Assembly: GCF_002946835.1 (NCBI RefSeq)
Contig: NZ_CP026652.1
Coordinates: 1,302,001 to 1,366,000 of the forward strand
Source of the DNA: Streptomyces dengpaensis
GTDB taxonomy: Bacteria > Actinomycetota > Actinomycetes > Streptomycetales > Streptomycetaceae
Length of the DNA: 64,000 nucleotides
Reading direction: 5' to 3'
The stretch's first letter is position 1. Each line of letters starts with the position of its first letter. Below, piece after piece: positions 34,642 to 44,295 of this stretch. The position numbers were made by a program, and so were the translations under genes. Under the pieces are notes generated by a model. That model saw only the letters and a program-made list of their open reading frames with translations, made no database searches and had not been told where the DNA came from.

Positions 34642-36198
34642 TCACGGCATGAGGTGATAGTCCGGGAAGTTGCCCGGCAACCGCTCCCCCGCCGGTCCCT
34701 GCGTCACGGCACGCACCAGCAGCTCCCCGCCCACGAACGCGCCGCGCCACGACGCGCCGAAGCCGCCGAAGAGCTCGTCGCGGTCGCCCCGGGAGCGCGG
34801 CTTGCCGTGGCCGACCTTGAAGGCACGGATCTGTGGTGCCAGGCGGTCGTACGTCGACTTGTCGTCCGTCGACAGCGTGGCGACCAGCGCGCCGTTCGAC
34901 GCGTTCATGGCGGCGAGCAGCTCGGCCTCGGTGTCGACCAGGACGATGGTGTCGACCGGGCCGAAGGGCTCCGCGTGGTGCAGCGGTGAGGACGGGGGCG
35001 GGTTGAGGATCGTGACGGGCTGGAGGTACGCCGATGTGTCCTGGCCGGGCAGGAAGCGCGCGTCGGACAGCTTGCCTCGGTGCAGCGGGACGGCACCCCG
35101 GTCGATGGCCTCGGCGACCTGGTCGTGGAGTTCCTTGGCCTTGGCCGCGTTGATCACCGGGCCGAAGTCCAGGGCGGGGTACGGGTCGTCGGGGTGCTCG
35201 ACCGCGAGCGGGTGACCGATGCGCAGGGTGCGGACCGCTGGGAGGTAGGCCGCCAGGAACTCGTCGAACAGGGCCCGCTGGACGACGAAGCGCGGGTAGG
35301 CCGTGCAGCGCTGCTTGCCGTAGTCGAAGAGCTTGGGGATGACCGCGGTCAGCGCGTCCCAGTCCGTGTAGTTCCAGATGCCCCAGGTATTGAGGCCCTC
35401 CTGTTCCAGTACGTGTCGCTTGCCCAGGTCGGCGACGGCGGTGGCCACCGCGGCACCCGTGTCGCGGCCGCCGACGAAGGAGACGCAGCCGATCTCGGGC
35501 GCCCTGACGAGCGCCTCGGACAGCTCGCGTCCGCTGCCGCTGACGAGGGTGACGGGGATCCCTTCGCGCGCGGCGAGCGCGCCGGCCAGGGTCAGACAGG
35601 CGACGCCGCCGTCGGTCGGGGTCTTGGCGATGACCGCGTTGCCTGCCAATGCCTGTACCAGCATTGCGTGAACGAGCACGCTCATCGGGTAGTTCCAGCT
35701 CGCGATGTTGGACACGGGTCCGTCGAGCGGAGTCCGGCCTTCCACCATGGGCTCGATGCCGTCGACGTACCAGCGCACTCCGTCGATGGCCCGGTCCACA
35801 TCGGCCTGGGCGAGCCGCCAGGGCTTGCCGATCTCCCAGACCAGCAGGAGGGCGAGCAGTTCGCGGTGTTCGGTCAGGGCGTCGAGGGTCGCCGCCACGC
35901 GGGCCCGGCGCTCCGCGAGTGGCACGTGGCGCCAGGCGCGGTGCTGGTCGAGTGAGGCGCGTACGGCCTGCTGGGCGGTGGCGCCGTCCAGGCGCGGCGG
36001 GCCCGCGATGGGGCTGCCGTCGACGGGGCTGGTGGCGGGCAGCGCCCGGCCGTCCGCCCGCCAGGCGGCGCCCCAGAGGTTGAGGACGCGGTCGCCCTGG
36101 AACGCCTCGGGCGCGACCTGGAGGCAGCGCTGCCAGGCGTCGGCCCAGGACGTGCCGGACTTCACGACGAGGGTGGTGGGGTTGAGGGTGGTTGCCAT
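34642..36198 (-). CDS. aldehyde dehydrogenase superfamily protein of oxalate-type locus
   Basis: 518 residues, about 20-40 longer at the N-terminus than a standard ALDH. The active-site cysteine sits in GKQRCTAYPRFVV (about 297) and a glutamate in HVLEQEGLNTWGIW (about 270). The cofactor-binding WNYPMSVLVHAML and SFVGGRDTGAAVA are present. ATG 36198 has GGAG 8 bases before it. The sucCD-like genes lie upstream on the same strand, so the enzyme may reduce the acyl-CoA they make, or oxidise the resulting aldehyde. This coupling is inference. Bacteria that assimilate oxalate need an oxalyl-CoA reductase step, which is one possible role. Confidence 0.82.
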   Translation of the reverse strand: MATTLNPTTLVVKSGTSWADAWQRCLQVAPEAFQGDRVLNLWGAAWRADGRALPATSPVDGSPIAGPPRLDGATAQQAVRASLDQHRAWRHVPLAERRARVAATLDALTEHRELLALLLVWEIGKPWRLAQADVDRAIDGVRWYVDGIEPMVEGRTPLDGPVSNIASWNYPMSVLVHAMLVQALAGNAVIAKTPTDGGVACLTLAGALAAREGIPVTLVSGSGRELSEALVRAPEIGCVSFVGGRDTGAAVATAVADLGKRHVLEQEGLNTWGIWNYTDWDALTAVIPKLFDYGKQRCTAYPRFVVQRALFDEFLAAYLPAVRTLRIGHPLAVEHPDDPYPALDFGPVINAAKAKELHDQVAEAIDRGAVPLHRGKLSDARFLPGQDTSAYLQPVTILNPPPSSPLHHAEPFGPVDTIVLVDTEAELLAAMNASNGALVATLSTDDKSTYDRLAPQIRAFKVGHGKPRSRGDRDELFGGFGASWRGAFVGGELLVRAVTQGPAGERLPGNFPDYHLMP

Positions 36199-36294
36199 TC
36201 GGTGTCTCCGCTCTCGGTGCACAGTCGGGGGCGGGGGGCCCGGCTTCTGCCGAACCGCAGGAAGCTCGGGCCCGCGCGAGCAGTTGTCGCGTAT

Positions 36295-36348
36295 GTACGG
36301 AGGAATGATGTGAGGCTGCTAGGTCCGTACGGAGGAACGTAGTGAGGC
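36295..36348. repeat. imperfect 22-bp direct repeat before the ALDH gene
   Basis: GTACGGAGGAA-N4-GTGAGGC appears at 36295-36316 and 36327-36348, with only the four middle bases differing. It lies in the 177-bp gap between sucD-like and ALDH genes. It could be a regulator site or a relic of duplication. Confidence 0.5.
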
Positions 36349-36375
36349 CGCCGCGTCTCTGGCAGTCACCACACA

Positions 36376-37308
36376 TTAACTATGAGTGACGTCACGTTCG
36401 GTTTCCAGCTGGTCCAGCACCAGCCGCGCCGTCTCGGTCGGGGTGCCGCCCACGCGCACCCCGACCGCCTCCAGGGCCATCTTCTTCGCCTGGGCGGTGC
36501 CCGACGAGCCGGAGACGATGGCGCCCGCATGCCCCATGGTCTTTCCTTCGGGGGCGGTGAATCCGGCGATGTAGCCGACGACGGGCTTGGTGACGTGGTC
36601 ACGGATGTACGCGGCCGCCCGTTCCTCGGCGTCGCCGCCGATCTCCCCGATGAGAACGATCAGTTCGGTGTCGGGGTCGTCCTGGAAGGCCGCCAGGCAG
36701 TCGATGTGGGTGGTGCCGACGACGGGGTCGCCGCCGATGCCGACACAGGTCGAGAAGCCGATGTCCCGCAGCTCGTACATGAGTTGGTACGTGAGGGTGC
36801 CGGACTTGGAGACCAGGCCGATGCGTCCGGGCTTCGTGATGTCGGCGGGGATGATGCCCGCGTTCGACTGGCCCGGAGTGATCAGGCCCGGACAGTTGGG
36901 GCCGATCATGCGCGTGCCCTTGGTGGCGGCATACGCGCGGAAGGCGACGGAGTCGTGGACCGGGATGCCCTCGGTGATGACGACGGCGAGTCCGATTCCG
37001 GCGTCGGCGGCCTCCACAACGGCCGCCTTGGCGAAGGCCGGTGGGACGAAGACGACGCTCACGTCCGCTCCGGTCGCCTCTATGCCTTCGCGCACCGACC
37101 CGAAGACGGGAACGGTGATGGGGGTACCTCCCAGGCCCTTGAGGCACTGGGGGACGTCGAAGTCGACGGTCTGGCCCGCCTTGCGGGGGTTGACGCCGCC
37201 GACGACGTCCGTGTCGGCCGCGAGCATCCGCCGTGTGTGCTTCATGCCCTCGCCGCCGGTCATGCCCTGGACGAGGACCTTGGACTCCTTGGTGAGAAAG
37301 ATGGCCAT
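36376..37308 (-). CDS. sucD: succinate-CoA ligase-like, alpha subunit
   Basis: 310 residues. The CoA-binding Rossmann part ([20 protein letters not shown]) is followed by [22 protein letters not shown] and the phospho-histidine loop [18 protein letters not shown] (His about 255). AAGGAG precedes the ATG, 11 bp after the beta gene. Length and motifs are standard. Since it stands beside formyl-CoA transferase and a dicarboxylate transporter rather than with TCA genes, it may be a paralogue for another acid (malate, malonate or oxalate) rather than the housekeeping enzyme. Confidence 0.9.
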   Translation of the reverse strand: MAIFLTKESKVLVQGMTGGEGMKHTRRMLAADTDVVGGVNPRKAGQTVDFDVPQCLKGLGGTPITVPVFGSVREGIEATGADVSVVFVPPAFAKAAVVEAADAGIGLAVVITEGIPVHDSVAFRAYAATKGTRMIGPNCPGLITPGQSNAGIIPADITKPGRIGLVSKSGTLTYQLMYELRDIGFSTCVGIGGDPVVGTTHIDCLAAFQDDPDTELIVLIGEIGGDAEERAAAYIRDHVTKPVVGYIAGFTAPEGKTMGHAGAIVSGSSGTAQAKKMALEAVGVRVGGTPTETARLVLDQLETERDVTHS

Positions 37309-37319
37309 GTCCCGCTCCT

Positions 37320-38453
37320 TCAGCCGGCGTGGGCGAGTTGGGCGGCACGGCGCGCGGCGCCGTCCATGGTGGTGGCCTGCTGCACCAGGGGGTGCGCCCG
37401 GTCGTCGAGGATGGCCCGGCCGCGGACGGCGTTGTTGCCGTCGAGGCGGACCACAAGCGGCTTGGTCAGCTGGACGGCGTCCAGGGCCTGCACAATGCCG
37501 TCGGCGACCGCGTCGCAGGCGGTGATCCCGCCGAAGACATTGACGAAGACGGACTTCACGTCCGGGTCGGCGAGGATGACGGACAGGCCGTCGGCCATGA
37601 TCTGGGCGGAGGCTCCGCCGCCGATGTCGAGGAAGTTCGCCGGGCGGGCGCCGCAGCCCGCGACCACGTCGAGGGTCGACATGACCAGGCCCGCGCCGTT
37701 GCCGATGACGCCGACCGCGCCGTCCAGCTTGACGTAGTTGAGGCCCTTGGCGGCGGCCGCCGCCTCCAGTGGATCACCGTGCTCGGCATCCTGCTCTCCC
37801 CAACGCGCCTGCCGGAAGCGGGCGTTGTCGTCGAGGGTGACCTTGCCGTCCAGAGCCAGGATCTGCCCCCGGGCCGTACGAACAAGGGGGTTCACCTCGA
37901 CGAGGACGGCGTCCTCGCGGGTCAGCACCTGCCAGAGCCGTACGAGCACGTCGACCGTCTGCGGTGGCAGCCCCGCGGCCTCGGCGATCTCGGTCGCCTT
38001 CGCCGAGGTGACACCCTGCGCCGGGTCGACGGGGATACGCGCCACGGCCTCCGGCCTGCTCGTCGCCACCTCCTCGATCTCCATGCCCCCTTCGGCGGAG
38101 GCGATCGCGATGAAGCGTCCGGCCGCGCGGTCGAGGACGCACGAGATGTAGAACTCGCTCTCGATGTCCACAGGTTGGGCCAGCATCACCGTGCGGACCG
38201 TGTGGCCCTTGATGTCCATGCCGAGGATCTGGCGCGCCGTCAGTTCGGCGGCCGCCGGGTCCGCGGCGAGCTTCACCCCGCCCGCCTTGCCGCGCCCGCC
38301 GGTCTTCACCTGGGCTTTTACGACGACGCGACCACCGAGCCGGCGGGCGATCTCCCGCGCCCCCTTGGGCGAGTCCGTCACCTCGGCCCGCGGCACCAAG
38401 ATGCCGTATTCCTGGAAGAGACCCCGTGCTTGATGCTCATACAGGTCCGTCAT
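37320..38453 (-). CDS. sucC: succinate-CoA ligase-like, beta subunit
   Basis: 377 residues. The N-terminal ATP-grasp opens [20 protein letters not shown] with [20 protein letters not shown]; the nucleotide and metal site [20 protein letters not shown] and the C-terminal flavodoxin-like [20 protein letters not shown] loop follow. It pairs with sucD (11-bp gap) as the alpha-beta ligase making acyl-CoA from a dicarboxylate, ATP and CoA. The divergent frc gene shares a 162-bp control region with it, so the two sides are likely co-regulated. Confidence 0.9.
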   Translation of the reverse strand: MTDLYEHQARGLFQEYGILVPRAEVTDSPKGAREIARRLGGRVVVKAQVKTGGRGKAGGVKLAADPAAAELTARQILGMDIKGHTVRTVMLAQPVDIESEFYISCVLDRAAGRFIAIASAEGGMEIEEVATSRPEAVARIPVDPAQGVTSAKATEIAEAAGLPPQTVDVLVRLWQVLTREDAVLVEVNPLVRTARGQILALDGKVTLDDNARFRQARWGEQDAEHGDPLEAAAAAKGLNYVKLDGAVGVIGNGAGLVMSTLDVVAGCGARPANFLDIGGGASAQIMADGLSVILADPDVKSVFVNVFGGITACDAVADGIVQALDAVQLTKPLVVRLDGNNAVRGRAILDDRAHPLVQQATTMDGAARRAAQLAHAG

Positions 38454-38521
38454 GAGGCTCCCGTCTTAAAAGTGCTGCACGCCCCCTGGACATCACCCAT
38501 CGGATGCGGGATAACAATCTT

Positions 38522-38545
38522 CATACAGTATCCGTCGACTGTATG
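38522..38545. promoter_or_regulatory. 24-bp inverted repeat operator between sucC-like and frc
   Basis: CATACAGT, 8-base spacer, ACTGTATG: perfect 8-bp arms in the middle of the 162-bp divergent gap, with ATACAGTAT as a further small palindrome at its left. The form fits a dimeric GntR or LysR regulator controlling both directions. No regulator gene is adjacent. Confidence 0.6.
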
Positions 38546-38615
38546 CAATGTGCCGCACATCGCCCACGACCTGCGACGCCAGGGCGCTGGAAGCCACGGA
38601 CAAGTGAGGTGACCT

Positions 38616-39848
38616 GTGACGACGAAGGCTCTCGAAGGCATCCGCGTCCTGGATATGACGCACGTGCAGTCCGGTCCCTCGGCGACCCAACTGCTGGCCT
38701 GGCTGGGCGCCGATGTCATCAAGCTGGAGGCGCCGACCGGTGATATCACCCGCAAGCAGCTGCGCGACCTCCCGGACGTCGACTCCCTCTACTTCACGAT
38801 GCTCAACAGCAACAAGCGCAGCATCACCCTCAACACCAAGACCGACCGCGGCCAGCAGATCCTCACGGAACTGATCCGCCGCAGCGACGTCATGGTCGAG
38901 AACTTCGGACCCGGGGCCATCGACCGCATGGGCTTCACCTGGGACCGCATCCGCGAGATCAACCCCCAGATCGTCTACGCCTCCATCAAGGGCTTCGGGG
39001 AAGGCCCCTACACCAACTACAAGGCGTACGAGGTCGTCGCCCAAGCCATGGGCGGATCCATGTCGACCACCGGCTTCGAAGACGGCCCCCCACTCGCGAC
39101 CGGCGCCCAGATCGGCGACTCCGGCACCGGCATCCACGCCGTCGCGGGCATCCTCGCCGCCCTCTTCCAGCGCACCCACACCGGCCGCGGCCAGCGGGTC
39201 AACGTGGCCATGCAGCATGCCGTGCTCAACCTCTGCCGGGTGAAACTGCGCGACCAGCAGCGCCTGGCCCATGGCCCGCTCGCTGAATATCCCAACGAGG
39301 ACTTCGGCGACGAGGTTCCCCGGTCGGGGAACGCCTCCGGCGGCGGCCAGCCCGGCTGGGCGGTCAGGTGTGCGCCGGGCGGCCCGAACGACTACGTGTA
39401 CGTCATCGTCCAGCCCGTCGGCTGGAAGCCGATCAGCGAGCTCATCGGCCGGCCCGAACTCGCCGAGGACCCCGAGTGGGCCACCCCCGAAGCCAGGCTG
39501 CCCAAGCTGGAGAAGATGTTCCAGATGATCGAGGAGTGGTCGTCGACCCTCCCCAAGCTGCACGTGTTGGAGAGGCTCAACGCCCACAACATCCCCTGCG
39601 GCCCGATCCTGTCCACCAAGGAGATCATCGAGGACGCCTCGCTGGTCGCCAACGAGATGATCGTACGGGTGCCGCACCCCGAGCGGGGCGAGTTCGTGAC
39701 CGTGGGCAGCCCGCTGAAACTCTCCGACTCCCCCGTCGACGTGACCAGTCCGCCGCTGCTCGGCGAGCACAACGAAGAGGTCTACGTCGGCGAACTCGGC
39801 CTCGGTGACGAGGAATTCCGGCTCCTCAAGTCGAACGGGGTCATCTGA
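38616..39848 (+). CDS. frc: formyl-CoA:oxalate CoA-transferase (family III)
   Basis: 410 residues, close to E. coli Frc (416). The family III motif [20 protein letters not shown] is at the start, the catalytic Asp is in [12 protein letters not shown] (about 169), and the glycine loop [15 protein letters not shown] (about 240) is typical of Frc rather than CaiB. It transfers CoA from formyl-CoA (or acetyl-CoA/succinyl-CoA) to oxalate. GTG start with AGGTGA 4-8 bases upstream. The usual partner, oxalyl-CoA decarboxylase, is not in the window. Confidence 0.9.
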   Translation: MTTKALEGIRVLDMTHVQSGPSATQLLAWLGADVIKLEAPTGDITRKQLRDLPDVDSLYFTMLNSNKRSITLNTKTDRGQQILTELIRRSDVMVENFGPGAIDRMGFTWDRIREINPQIVYASIKGFGEGPYTNYKAYEVVAQAMGGSMSTTGFEDGPPLATGAQIGDSGTGIHAVAGILAALFQRTHTGRGQRVNVAMQHAVLNLCRVKLRDQQRLAHGPLAEYPNEDFGDEVPRSGNASGGGQPGWAVRCAPGGPNDYVYVIVQPVGWKPISELIGRPELAEDPEWATPEARLPKLEKMFQMIEEWSSTLPKLHVLERLNAHNIPCGPILSTKEIIEDASLVANEMIVRVPHPERGEFVTVGSPLKLSDSPVDVTSPPLLGEHNEEVYVGELGLGDEEFRLLKSNGVI

Positions 39849-39849
39849 C

Positions 39850-40062
39850 GTGACGACATCTCCCGAGTTCCGCGAGCGCGGCATCGAGAAGTCGTCGTGG
39901 TGTCGCCGGCCGGTGACACCAAGGTCGAGGAGGCCTGTCCATACCTCTTCGGGCAACGGCGTCGTGGCCTACCCGTACACCACGGGGAAGCCGGTCGCGG
40001 CGCTCGGCGCCGCCAAGTACCGGTGGGCCTACACCGCAGGACTGTTGGGGGGCGGTCGATGA
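39850..40062 (+). pseudogene. short frame with compensating frameshifts between frc and the transporter
   Basis: The 70-residue frame begins one base after the frc stop (GTG). Third-base G/C is high at its start and end but not in the middle, where an alternative frame (VVVVSPAGDTKVEEACPYLF, about 39892-39951) is the one with normal codon bias. So the reading seems to shift out and back. Either a one-base loss and a later gain in a decaying gene, or sequence errors. No family recognised. Confidence 0.4.
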
Positions 40063-40177
40063 GCTGAGGGAGTTCGAACCACGGGACTCGCGGCAACCGC
40101 TCGCCGCGAGACCCGGCATGGGAAGTACGGACAGGGGGCGCTGGCCAGGCTTCTTCAACACGAGAGGTTCGATCGAC

Positions 40178-41563
40178 ATGGCGACAACAGACATCTCCAC
40201 ACCCGTCCCCTATAGGGAGGTGACGGACGCCAACGGCCGGAAGTATCGAATCGGTGAGACCGATATCGACATCATGGGCCGTCCACGCAAGTGGATGGTC
40301 ATCCTGCCGTGGGTCGGCATGATGGGCATCAGCTCGGCCGAGTACGCATTCGCGTCGGCCGAGGACACCCTGCATATCGCACACGGATGGAACGACGGGC
40401 ACATCTTCTGGATGCTCGGTGTCTGGGTGTTCTTCCAGGCAGCGGTGGCCTTCCCCGCCGGAAAGCTCAGGGAAAGCGGCAGACTGCCGGCCCGCTGGGC
40501 GATGATGCTCGGCGCACTCGGCACTCTGTTCGGATATCTGTCCCTCGCGCTCGCGCCGCATGTGATCGTCGCGTACGTCGGGTTCGGCATGTTCAGCGGT
40601 ATGGGCGCGGGCATGGTCTACGCGACCTGCGTGAACATGGTCGGCAAGTGGTACCCGGAACGAAAGGGAGGCAAGACCGGCTTCGTCAACGGCGGATTCG
40701 CCTACGGTTCCGTGCCGTTCGTCTTCCTCTTCACCAACTACATGGATCTGACGAACTTCCGCTGGGTACTTGTCACGGTCGGTTTCTTCCTGGCCGCGAC
40801 GGTTGCCGTGGCCGGCTCCTTCTTCAAGGACCCGCCGAAGAACTGGTGGCCGGCCGAGGTCGACCCGCTGCGTCCGCCCAACGACCCCCGTGCCCGGCGG
40901 GCGCTGGCCATGAACCCGCCTGCCGTACGGCAGTACACCCCGGGTGAGGCCTGGCGTACCGGGCGGGTAGCGCTGATGTGGTTCTGCCTGCTGTGCACCT
41001 CGGGCGTGAACATCTTCGGCATCGCCTTCCAGGTCGACATAGGCGAGGAGGCCGGCTTCGCCGGCGGGATCGTCGCGACGGCCATGTCGATGAAGGCCAT
41101 CGTCAATGGCACCGGGCGCGGCGTGATCGGCTGGCTGTCGGACCGTTACGGGCGCAAGCGGTGCCTGATCTTCGTCTGCATCGTCCTCGGCCTTTCGCAG
41201 TACGGCATCCTGTGGTCCGCCGATATGAAGAACCTCCCGCTGTTCCTGCTCTTCTCCAGCATCTCCGGGTTCGGCGGAGGCGCCATCTTCCCGATGTTCG
41301 CGGCGATGACGGCGGACTACTTCGGCGAGAACAACAACGCCTCCAACTACGGCCTGGTCTACAGCTCCAAGCTGGTGTCCGGCCTGCTGGGAGCCGGCAT
41401 GGGCAAGGTCGTGGTGGACAACTGGGGCCACAACGGGGCGTTCACTCTGGCCGGCTCGATCTCACTGTTCGCCGCGTTCATCGCACTGTTCCTGACACCA
41501 CCGGGCCGGCCGAAGAAGGGGGTCAAGGCCAACCCGATGCCCATCAGCCGGGAGACGGACTGA
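40178..41563 (+). CDS. oxlT: MFS transporter, oxalate/formate antiporter (OFA) family
   Basis: 461 residues, 12 predicted helices. The first helix (WMVILPWVGMMGISSAEYAF), the loop RESGRLPARWAMML, GKWYPERKGGKTGFVNGG after helix four, and GWLSDRYGRKR in the middle are typical MFS. ATG 40178 is favoured (GAGAGG upstream); an upstream in-frame start adds 20 unlikely residues. Placed after frc, it probably takes up oxalate in exchange for formate or by proton symport. A strong bidirectional terminator follows. Confidence 0.85.
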   Translation: MATTDISTPVPYREVTDANGRKYRIGETDIDIMGRPRKWMVILPWVGMMGISSAEYAFASAEDTLHIAHGWNDGHIFWMLGVWVFFQAAVAFPAGKLRESGRLPARWAMMLGALGTLFGYLSLALAPHVIVAYVGFGMFSGMGAGMVYATCVNMVGKWYPERKGGKTGFVNGGFAYGSVPFVFLFTNYMDLTNFRWVLVTVGFFLAATVAVAGSFFKDPPKNWWPAEVDPLRPPNDPRARRALAMNPPAVRQYTPGEAWRTGRVALMWFCLLCTSGVNIFGIAFQVDIGEEAGFAGGIVATAMSMKAIVNGTGRGVIGWLSDRYGRKRCLIFVCIVLGLSQYGILWSADMKNLPLFLLFSSISGFGGGAIFPMFAAMTADYFGENNNASNYGLVYSSKLVSGLLGAGMGKVVVDNWGHNGAFTLAGSISLFAAFIALFLTPPGRPKKGVKANPMPISRETD

Positions 41564-41689
41564 GTCCTCGGCCGGGATTGACCGTGCACACCGAAGCGCC
41601 CCGGTTTCGCATCGGCGGATACGGCGGGACCGTGGGCTGCTGATCAGCGGGCCGCATATACTCCTGTCGCATTCGCGGTGAATCCACGC

Positions 41690-41756
41690 AAAAGGGCACG
41701 GCCGTCATGCCGGAATGGCTTCTGCCAAAGCCGTTCGGGCGGGGCCGTGCCCTTTT
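41690..41756. terminator. bidirectional terminator with 14-bp stem
   Basis: AAAAGGGCACGGCC pairs perfectly with GGCCGTGCCCTTTT; the 39-base loop can pair further. A/T runs lie on both outer sides, so it works both ways between the convergent transporter and TIM-barrel genes. The 211-bp gap has no gene. Confidence 0.8.
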
Positions 41757-41774
41757 GTGCGCGCGGTCGGGCGG

Positions 41775-42818
41775 TTACTCGCCGCACTTCTCCCGGAGCG
41801 AGTGCAGGTGCTCGCTGGATTTACGGGCGAAGGCGAAGGACTCCTGCGGGTTGTCGTGTTCGGCCTGCCAGTGGTGGTAGGTGCGGCCCCGGTGGGTGCG
41901 CTGGGTCACCGACGACAGGAACGTCTTGTAGTCGATGTCGCCGTCACCGACGTCCGTCATCCGGTAGCCGTGCTCGACGGTGTCGTCGCGCACGCCGTCC
42001 TTGACGTGGAACAGCGGGTAGCGCTCGGGCTGCTTGAGTACGTAGCGCAGCGGATCGAAGGGAGCGGGGGTGCCGTCCACCCTCTTGCTGAAGCGGAACT
42101 GGCCGACGTACGCCCAGTAGATGTCCATCTCCAGGTAGACGAGGTCCGGGTCGGTTTCGGCGAGCAGCACGTCGTACAGGCGGACGCCCGGCCGGTCGGT
42201 GGCGAAGGAGAACTCCTCCGAGTGGTTGTGCTGGTAGAACTTCATGCCGCGCGCCTTGGCCGCGGCACCGTAGGTGTTGAACTCCTCCGCGGCCCGCTTC
42301 CAGGCGTCGACGGTCGAGCCGTACCGGAAGGGCCCGGACGCGGTGCCGATGTGCTTGAGGCCGAGCGCCTGGGCGTCGTCGAGGACCTTGGTGAGGTTGG
42401 TCGCGAAGGTGTACGCGTTGGGGTCGCTGGAGTAGTAGCCGACATGGCTGCCGATGGGGTTGAGTCCGTGGTCGCGGGCCAGCCGCTTCAGCTGGGCGAG
42501 CGTGATGGCACCTGCGGAGCCCTGGGTGTAGCCGGCGAACTCGATCTCGTCGTAGTCGTACTTCTGCAGCTCGGCGAAGACGGGTGCGAAGCCGAGGGTG
42601 GAGACCTTGTCGCGCAGGCTGTAGAGCTGGATTCCGAGGCGGCCGGGGGGCAGTACAGGACGGCTGTGTCCGTGGCCGTCGCCCTGCGACTCGGTGGCGG
42701 CGGCCGGGGTGGCGGCGGCTCCGAGGAACGCGGCCGCCGTGGCACCGGCGGCGACGCCGAGGATGCCGCGTCTGCTGAGGGTGCGGGACAGCTCCGGGTC
42801 GGGAGATATGCGGCTCAT
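41775..42818 (-). CDS. Tat-exported sugar phosphate isomerase/epimerase-like TIM barrel
   Basis: 347 residues. A Tat signal (SRRGILGVAAGATAAAFLGA, residues 15-34) directs folded export, then an AP-endonuclease-2/xylose-isomerase-type barrel: GIQLYSLRDKV, EIEFAGY, HNHSEEF, YLEMDIYW, LFHVKDG and the late His-rich WQAEHDNP are the metal-ligand strands. It may act on keto-sugars or glycosides outside the membrane. It is the most downstream gene of the 22-kb minus-strand block, 46 bp after the phosphodiesterase gene. Confidence 0.88.
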   Translation of the reverse strand: MSRISPDPELSRTLSRRGILGVAAGATAAAFLGAAATPAAATESQGDGHGHSRPVLPPGRLGIQLYSLRDKVSTLGFAPVFAELQKYDYDEIEFAGYTQGSAGAITLAQLKRLARDHGLNPIGSHVGYYSSDPNAYTFATNLTKVLDDAQALGLKHIGTASGPFRYGSTVDAWKRAAEEFNTYGAAAKARGMKFYQHNHSEEFSFATDRPGVRLYDVLLAETDPDLVYLEMDIYWAYVGQFRFSKRVDGTPAPFDPLRYVLKQPERYPLFHVKDGVRDDTVEHGYRMTDVGDGDIDYKTFLSSVTQRTHRGRTYHHWQAEHDNPQESFAFARKSSEHLHSLREKCGE

Positions 42819-42864
42819 GACGGGGTGACTCCTGTCTCGATACGGATTGTCAGTGGCGTCTGAT

Positions 42865-44295
42865 TCAGTGGAGTCCAGCGAGTTGGAGCAGCAATGACTT
42901 CACATCGGTGGCCGCGACGCGGCCCGTGACTGTGCGGGGGGTGGAGCAGATGATGAGCGGACCGTCGTCGTCGCTCATGGGAAGGCGGCCGTGGCTGCCT
43001 CGAATAGGTGAGGGGTCCAGGGGCACGACCGCCATGCGGTAGCGCATGCCGAGCTTCTTGCGGGCCAGAGCCGTGGCCGCCTTCACCTTGACGTAGGGGT
43101 CGAGGGGATCCATGAAGAGTTCGACCGGGTCGTAGCCGGGTTTGCGGTGGATCTCGACGAGCTGCGCGAAGTCGGGCGCGCGGGCGTCGTCGAGCCAGTA
43201 GTAGTACGTGAACCAGGCGTCCGGCTCCGCGACGGCGACGAGTTCGCCGGAGCGCGGATGGTCGAGGTGATGGGTCTTCTTGCCCTCGTCGTCGAGGAGC
43301 CGCTCGATGCCGGGCAGGTCGGCGAGCGCTGCTCTCGTGGCATCCAGGTCCTCTGGACGTCGCACGTAGACATGGGCGATCTGGTGGTCGGCGACCGCGA
43401 AGGCGCGGGAGGCCATCGGGTCGAGGTACTCCATGCCGTCCTGCGTGTGCACTTCCAGGAGTCCGGCGCGGCGCAGGGCGCGGTTGATGTCGACGGGGCG
43501 GTCCGCGCGCGTGATGCCGTACTCGGAGAGCGCGACGACGGTACGGCCCTCCGCCCTGGCGTCGTCGAGGAGAGGAGCCATGGCCGCGTCGAGGTCCGCG
43601 GCCGCCTGGAGGGAGCGCGGGTCGTCGGGGCCGAAGCGCTGCAGGTCGTAGTCGAGGTGAGGGAGGTAGCAGAGGGTCAGGTCCGGCCGCCGGGTGCGGT
43701 TGATGTGGCGGGTCGCATCGATGATCCAGCGGCTGGAGACGAGGTCGGCACCGGGACCCCAGAAGTGGAAGAGGGGGAACGTGCCGAGTTTCTCGGTGAG
43801 TTCGTCGTGCAGGGCCGGGGGCCTGGTGTAGCAGTCGGGTTCCTTGCGGCCGTCGGCGTAGTAGACGGGACGGGGAGTGACGGTGATGTCGGTGTCGGCG
43901 CCCATGGCGTACCACCAGCAGATATTGGCGACCGTGTAGCCGGGGTGCGCGCGCCGGGCGGCGTCCCACAGCTTGTCGCCTGAGACCAGGCCGTTGTGCT
44001 GACGCCACAGGAGTACGTCGCCGAGCTCGCGGAAGTACCAGCCGTTGCCGACGATGCCGTGCTGGGAGGGGTGGCTGCCGGTGAGGAAGGTGGACTGGGC
44101 GGCGCAGGTGACGGCGGGCAGGACGGTGCCGAGCGGGGCGCGGGAGCCGGACTGGCCTAGGGCCTTGAGGTGCGGCATGTGGTCGAGGAGACGGGGGGTG
44201 AGGCCGACGACGTCCAGGACGAGGAGAGGAGTGGGACGGCGGTGCTCGTCGGAGTGCTGCTCGGGCTGAGGTGCTGGTACCGGCGGCTGGGTCAC
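42865..44295 (-). CDS. EboF-like alkaline phosphatase-superfamily phosphodiesterase
   Basis: 476 residues from a GTG overlapping the eboE stop by 4 bases. The nucleotide pyrophosphatase/phosphodiesterase fold shows LLVLDVVGLTPRLL (first metal Asp), PAVTCAAQSTFLTG (nucleophile Thr region), SQHGIVGNGWYF, HLDYDLQRFGP (metal His/Asp) and ALSEYGIT. It has no signal peptide, so it is cytosolic unless exported otherwise. In ebo clusters this is the sixth conserved member. Substrate unknown. Confidence 0.85.
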   Translation of the reverse strand: MTQPPVPAPQPEQHSDEHRRPTPLLVLDVVGLTPRLLDHMPHLKALGQSGSRAPLGTVLPAVTCAAQSTFLTGSHPSQHGIVGNGWYFRELGDVLLWRQHNGLVSGDKLWDAARRAHPGYTVANICWWYAMGADTDITVTPRPVYYADGRKEPDCYTRPPALHDELTEKLGTFPLFHFWGPGADLVSSRWIIDATRHINRTRRPDLTLCYLPHLDYDLQRFGPDDPRSLQAAADLDAAMAPLLDDARAEGRTVVALSEYGITRADRPVDINRALRRAGLLEVHTQDGMEYLDPMASRAFAVADHQIAHVYVRRPEDLDATRAALADLPGIERLLDDEGKKTHHLDHPRSGELVAVAEPDAWFTYYYWLDDARAPDFAQLVEIHRKPGYDPVELFMDPLDPYVKVKAATALARKKLGMRYRMAVVPLDPSPIRGSHGRLPMSDDDGPLIICSTPRTVTGRVAATDVKSLLLQLAGLH

